DNA from: Fusobacterium sp. SYSU M8D902
GTDB taxonomy: Bacteria; Fusobacteriota; Fusobacteriia; Fusobacteriales; Fusobacteriaceae
NCBI RefSeq assembly: GCF_040199715.1
Contig: NZ_JBEFNA010000004.1
Location: 1 to 64,000 of the forward strand
Length of the DNA stretch: 64,000 bases
Direction: 5' to 3'
Shown piece after piece: positions 62,830 through 64,000 of this stretch (its first letter is position 1; each line of letters begins with the position of its first letter). The notes beneath the pieces were generated by a model that ran no database searches, had not been told where the DNA came from, and saw nothing but the letters and a program-made list of their open reading frames with translations. Position numbers and translations under genes: made by a program.

Positions 62830-64000
62830 ATGTCGAATATAAATAATAGATACATAGAAGATGAAATGAAAGAATCATACCTTGATTATTCAATGAGTGT
62901 TATTGTAAGTAGAGCTCTTCCAGATGTAAGAGATGGAATGAAACCTGTACATAGAAGAATACTATTTGCTATGAATGAACTTGGTATGAGTTTTGATAAA
63001 CCATATAAAAAATCAGCCAGAATCGTCGGGGAAGTACTAGGTAAGTACCACCCTCACGGTGACTCTGCTGTTTATGGAACAATGGTTAGAATGGCTCAGG
63101 ATTTCAACTACAGATATCCTTTGATCTCTGGACATGGAAACTTTGGATCAATCGATGGAGATTCTGCAGCTGCAATGAGATATACTGAGGCTAGAATGGC
63201 TAAGATAAGTAATGAACTTCTAGAGGATATAGATAAAAATACTATTGATTTTAGAAAAAACTTTGACGATTCATTGGATGAGCCTACAGTTTTACCTGCT
63301 AAACTTCCTAACTTACTTTTAAATGGAGCAACTGGAATAGCTGTTGGTATGGCTACTAATATCCCTCCTCACAATCTAGGAGAGGTTGTAGATGGAACTT
63401 TAGCTCTTATTGAAAATCCAGATCTAACTCCACTTGATCTAATGGAGTATATAAAAGGACCTGACTTCCCTACTGGAGCTATCATAGATGGAGATAAGGG
63501 TATTAAAGATGCTTATATGACAGGTAGAGGAAAAGTAAGAGTAAGAGGTAAAATTGATATTGAAGAGTTGAAAAATGGAAAAATAAATATTATAATAAAA
63601 GAAATCCCATATCAACTTAATAAATCTACTCTTATTGAGAGAATTGCTGATCTAGTAAAGGATAAAAAGATAGTTGGTATATCAGATCTTAGAGATGAGT
63701 CAGATAGAGATGGTATCAGAGTTGTTATTGAGTTAAAGAAAGGTGAGGAGCCTGAATTAATTCTAAATAAACTTTACAAATACACAGAGTTGCAAAATAC
63801 ATTCGGTATAATTATGCTGGCTCTTGTAAACAATACTCCAAAGGTATTGAACTTAAAACAGATCATTGAAGAGTATATCAAACATAGATTTGAAGTTATC
63901 ACAAGAAGAACTAAGTTCAACTTAGAAAAAGCAGAGAAGAGAGCACACATATTACAAGGTTATAGAATTGCTCTTAATAATATAGATAGAATTATTGAAT
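62830..64000 (+). CDS. gyrA: DNA gyrase subunit A (5' part, cut by the window edge)
   Basis: The first 390 codons of Gyr[21 protein letters not shown] opens the breakage-reunion domain. The quinolone region reads [19 protein letters not shown], giving Ser79 and Gly83. The catalytic tyrosine is in [13 protein letters not shown]. It follows gyrB and completes the gyrase pair. The C-terminal beta-pinwheel is outside the window. Confidence 0.97.
   Translation, partial: MSNINNRYIEDEMKESYLDYSMSVIVSRALPDVRDGMKPVHRRILFAMNELGMSFDKPYKKSARIVGEVLGKYHPHGDSAVYGTMVRMAQDFNYRYPLISGHGNFGSIDGDSAAAMRYTEARMAKISNELLEDIDKNTIDFRKNFDDSLDEPTVLPAKLPNLLLNGATGIAVGMATNIPPHNLGEVVDGTLALIENPDLTPLDLMEYIKGPDFPTGAIIDGDKGIKDAYMTGRGKVRVRGKIDIEELKNGKINIIIKEIPYQLNKSTLIERIADLVKDKKIVGISDLRDESDRDGIRVVIELKKGEEPELILNKLYKYTELQNTFGIIMLALVNNTPKVLNLKQIIEEYIKHRFEVITRRTKFNLEKAEKRAHILQGYRIALNNIDRIIE

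Noticed and set aside
63058-63081. GyrA glycine at the position of E. coli Asp87, a quinolone-resistance site
   Set aside because: Ser79 and Gly83 are, as I recall, the normal residues of quinolone-susceptible fusobacteria, so this is taxonomic, not an acquired mutation.

Overview
This window looks like a chromosomal piece of a Fusobacterium (Gram-negative envelope, very AT-rich DNA, clostridia-like housekeeping genes, OmpA-type lipoprotein and SLH-domain envelope proteins). The GyrA start carries Ser79 and Gly83, which I recall as the normal fusobacterial residues. I cannot fix the species.

Layout. 0-1.3 kb: tRNA-Met and a peroxide/superoxide operon (perR, superoxide reductase, rubredoxin) with a likely PerR box. 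1.3-3.2 kb: GNAT, truA and a six-tRNA operon with a near-consensus promoter. 3.3-8.1 kb: OmpA lipoprotein, then a YheO-type regulator divergent from an NhaC transporter / PatB-like C-S lyase / RidA operon with a long leader. 8.2-9.6 kb: orphan AbiEi-like regulator and a RelB/RelE pair. 9.7-19.4 kb: patatin lipase, DMT permease, FMN-binding protein, a sialylation set (CMP-sialate synthetase, flippase, GT52 sialyltransferase), a CHASE-GGDEF cyclase, Wzz, an amino-acid permease and a small HTH protein. 19.6-36.4 kb: one long minus-strand surface-polysaccharide operon, read from CapD/WbpM at 36.4 kb down to a DUF1015 protein at 19.6 kb and closed by a terminator. 36.6-39.4 kb: second patatin, second RelE-type TA module, a headless antitoxin remnant and an ACT/HTH regulator. 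39.6-48.4 kb: SstT, LemA with a partner membrane protein, a DAACS symporter, and an L-cysteine desulfidase / AbgT / TSCPD operon. 48.5-50.4 kb: a sigma-54 activator whose target promoter and binding sites can be read upstream of the desulfidase gene. 50.7-58.4 kb: PTS EIICB, tRNA-Gln, acidic secreted protein, GNAT toxin-antitoxin pair, pgi, SLH protein, MATE pump, iron alcohol dehydrogenase. 58.6-64 kb: yaaA-recF-dciA-remB-gyrB-gyrA (gyrA cut by the window edge).

How it works together. The polysaccharide operon has a Wzx/Wzy-type logic: CapD 4,6-dehydratase and a 4-ketoreductase would make the first sugar, the WcaJ-like transferase loads it on undecaprenyl phosphate, three glycosyltransferases extend it, and a flippase and EpsG-like polymerase export and polymerise it. 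Decoration genes include pyruvyl transferase, a PAPS-type sulfotransferase and an O-acyltransferase. The last two genes, a DUF1015 protein with a DGHHR motif and a LicC/PntC-type cytidylyltransferase fused to a CobD-like PLP domain, together suggest a compact route from serine to CDP-ethanolamine. That is my best candidate for an undescribed system.

Other notable signals are a ferredoxin-type polysaccharide gene that seems to start on AUA, a complete sigma-54 circuit for cysteine catabolism, two TA antitoxins with the same tail on different heads, and several operator-like repeats.
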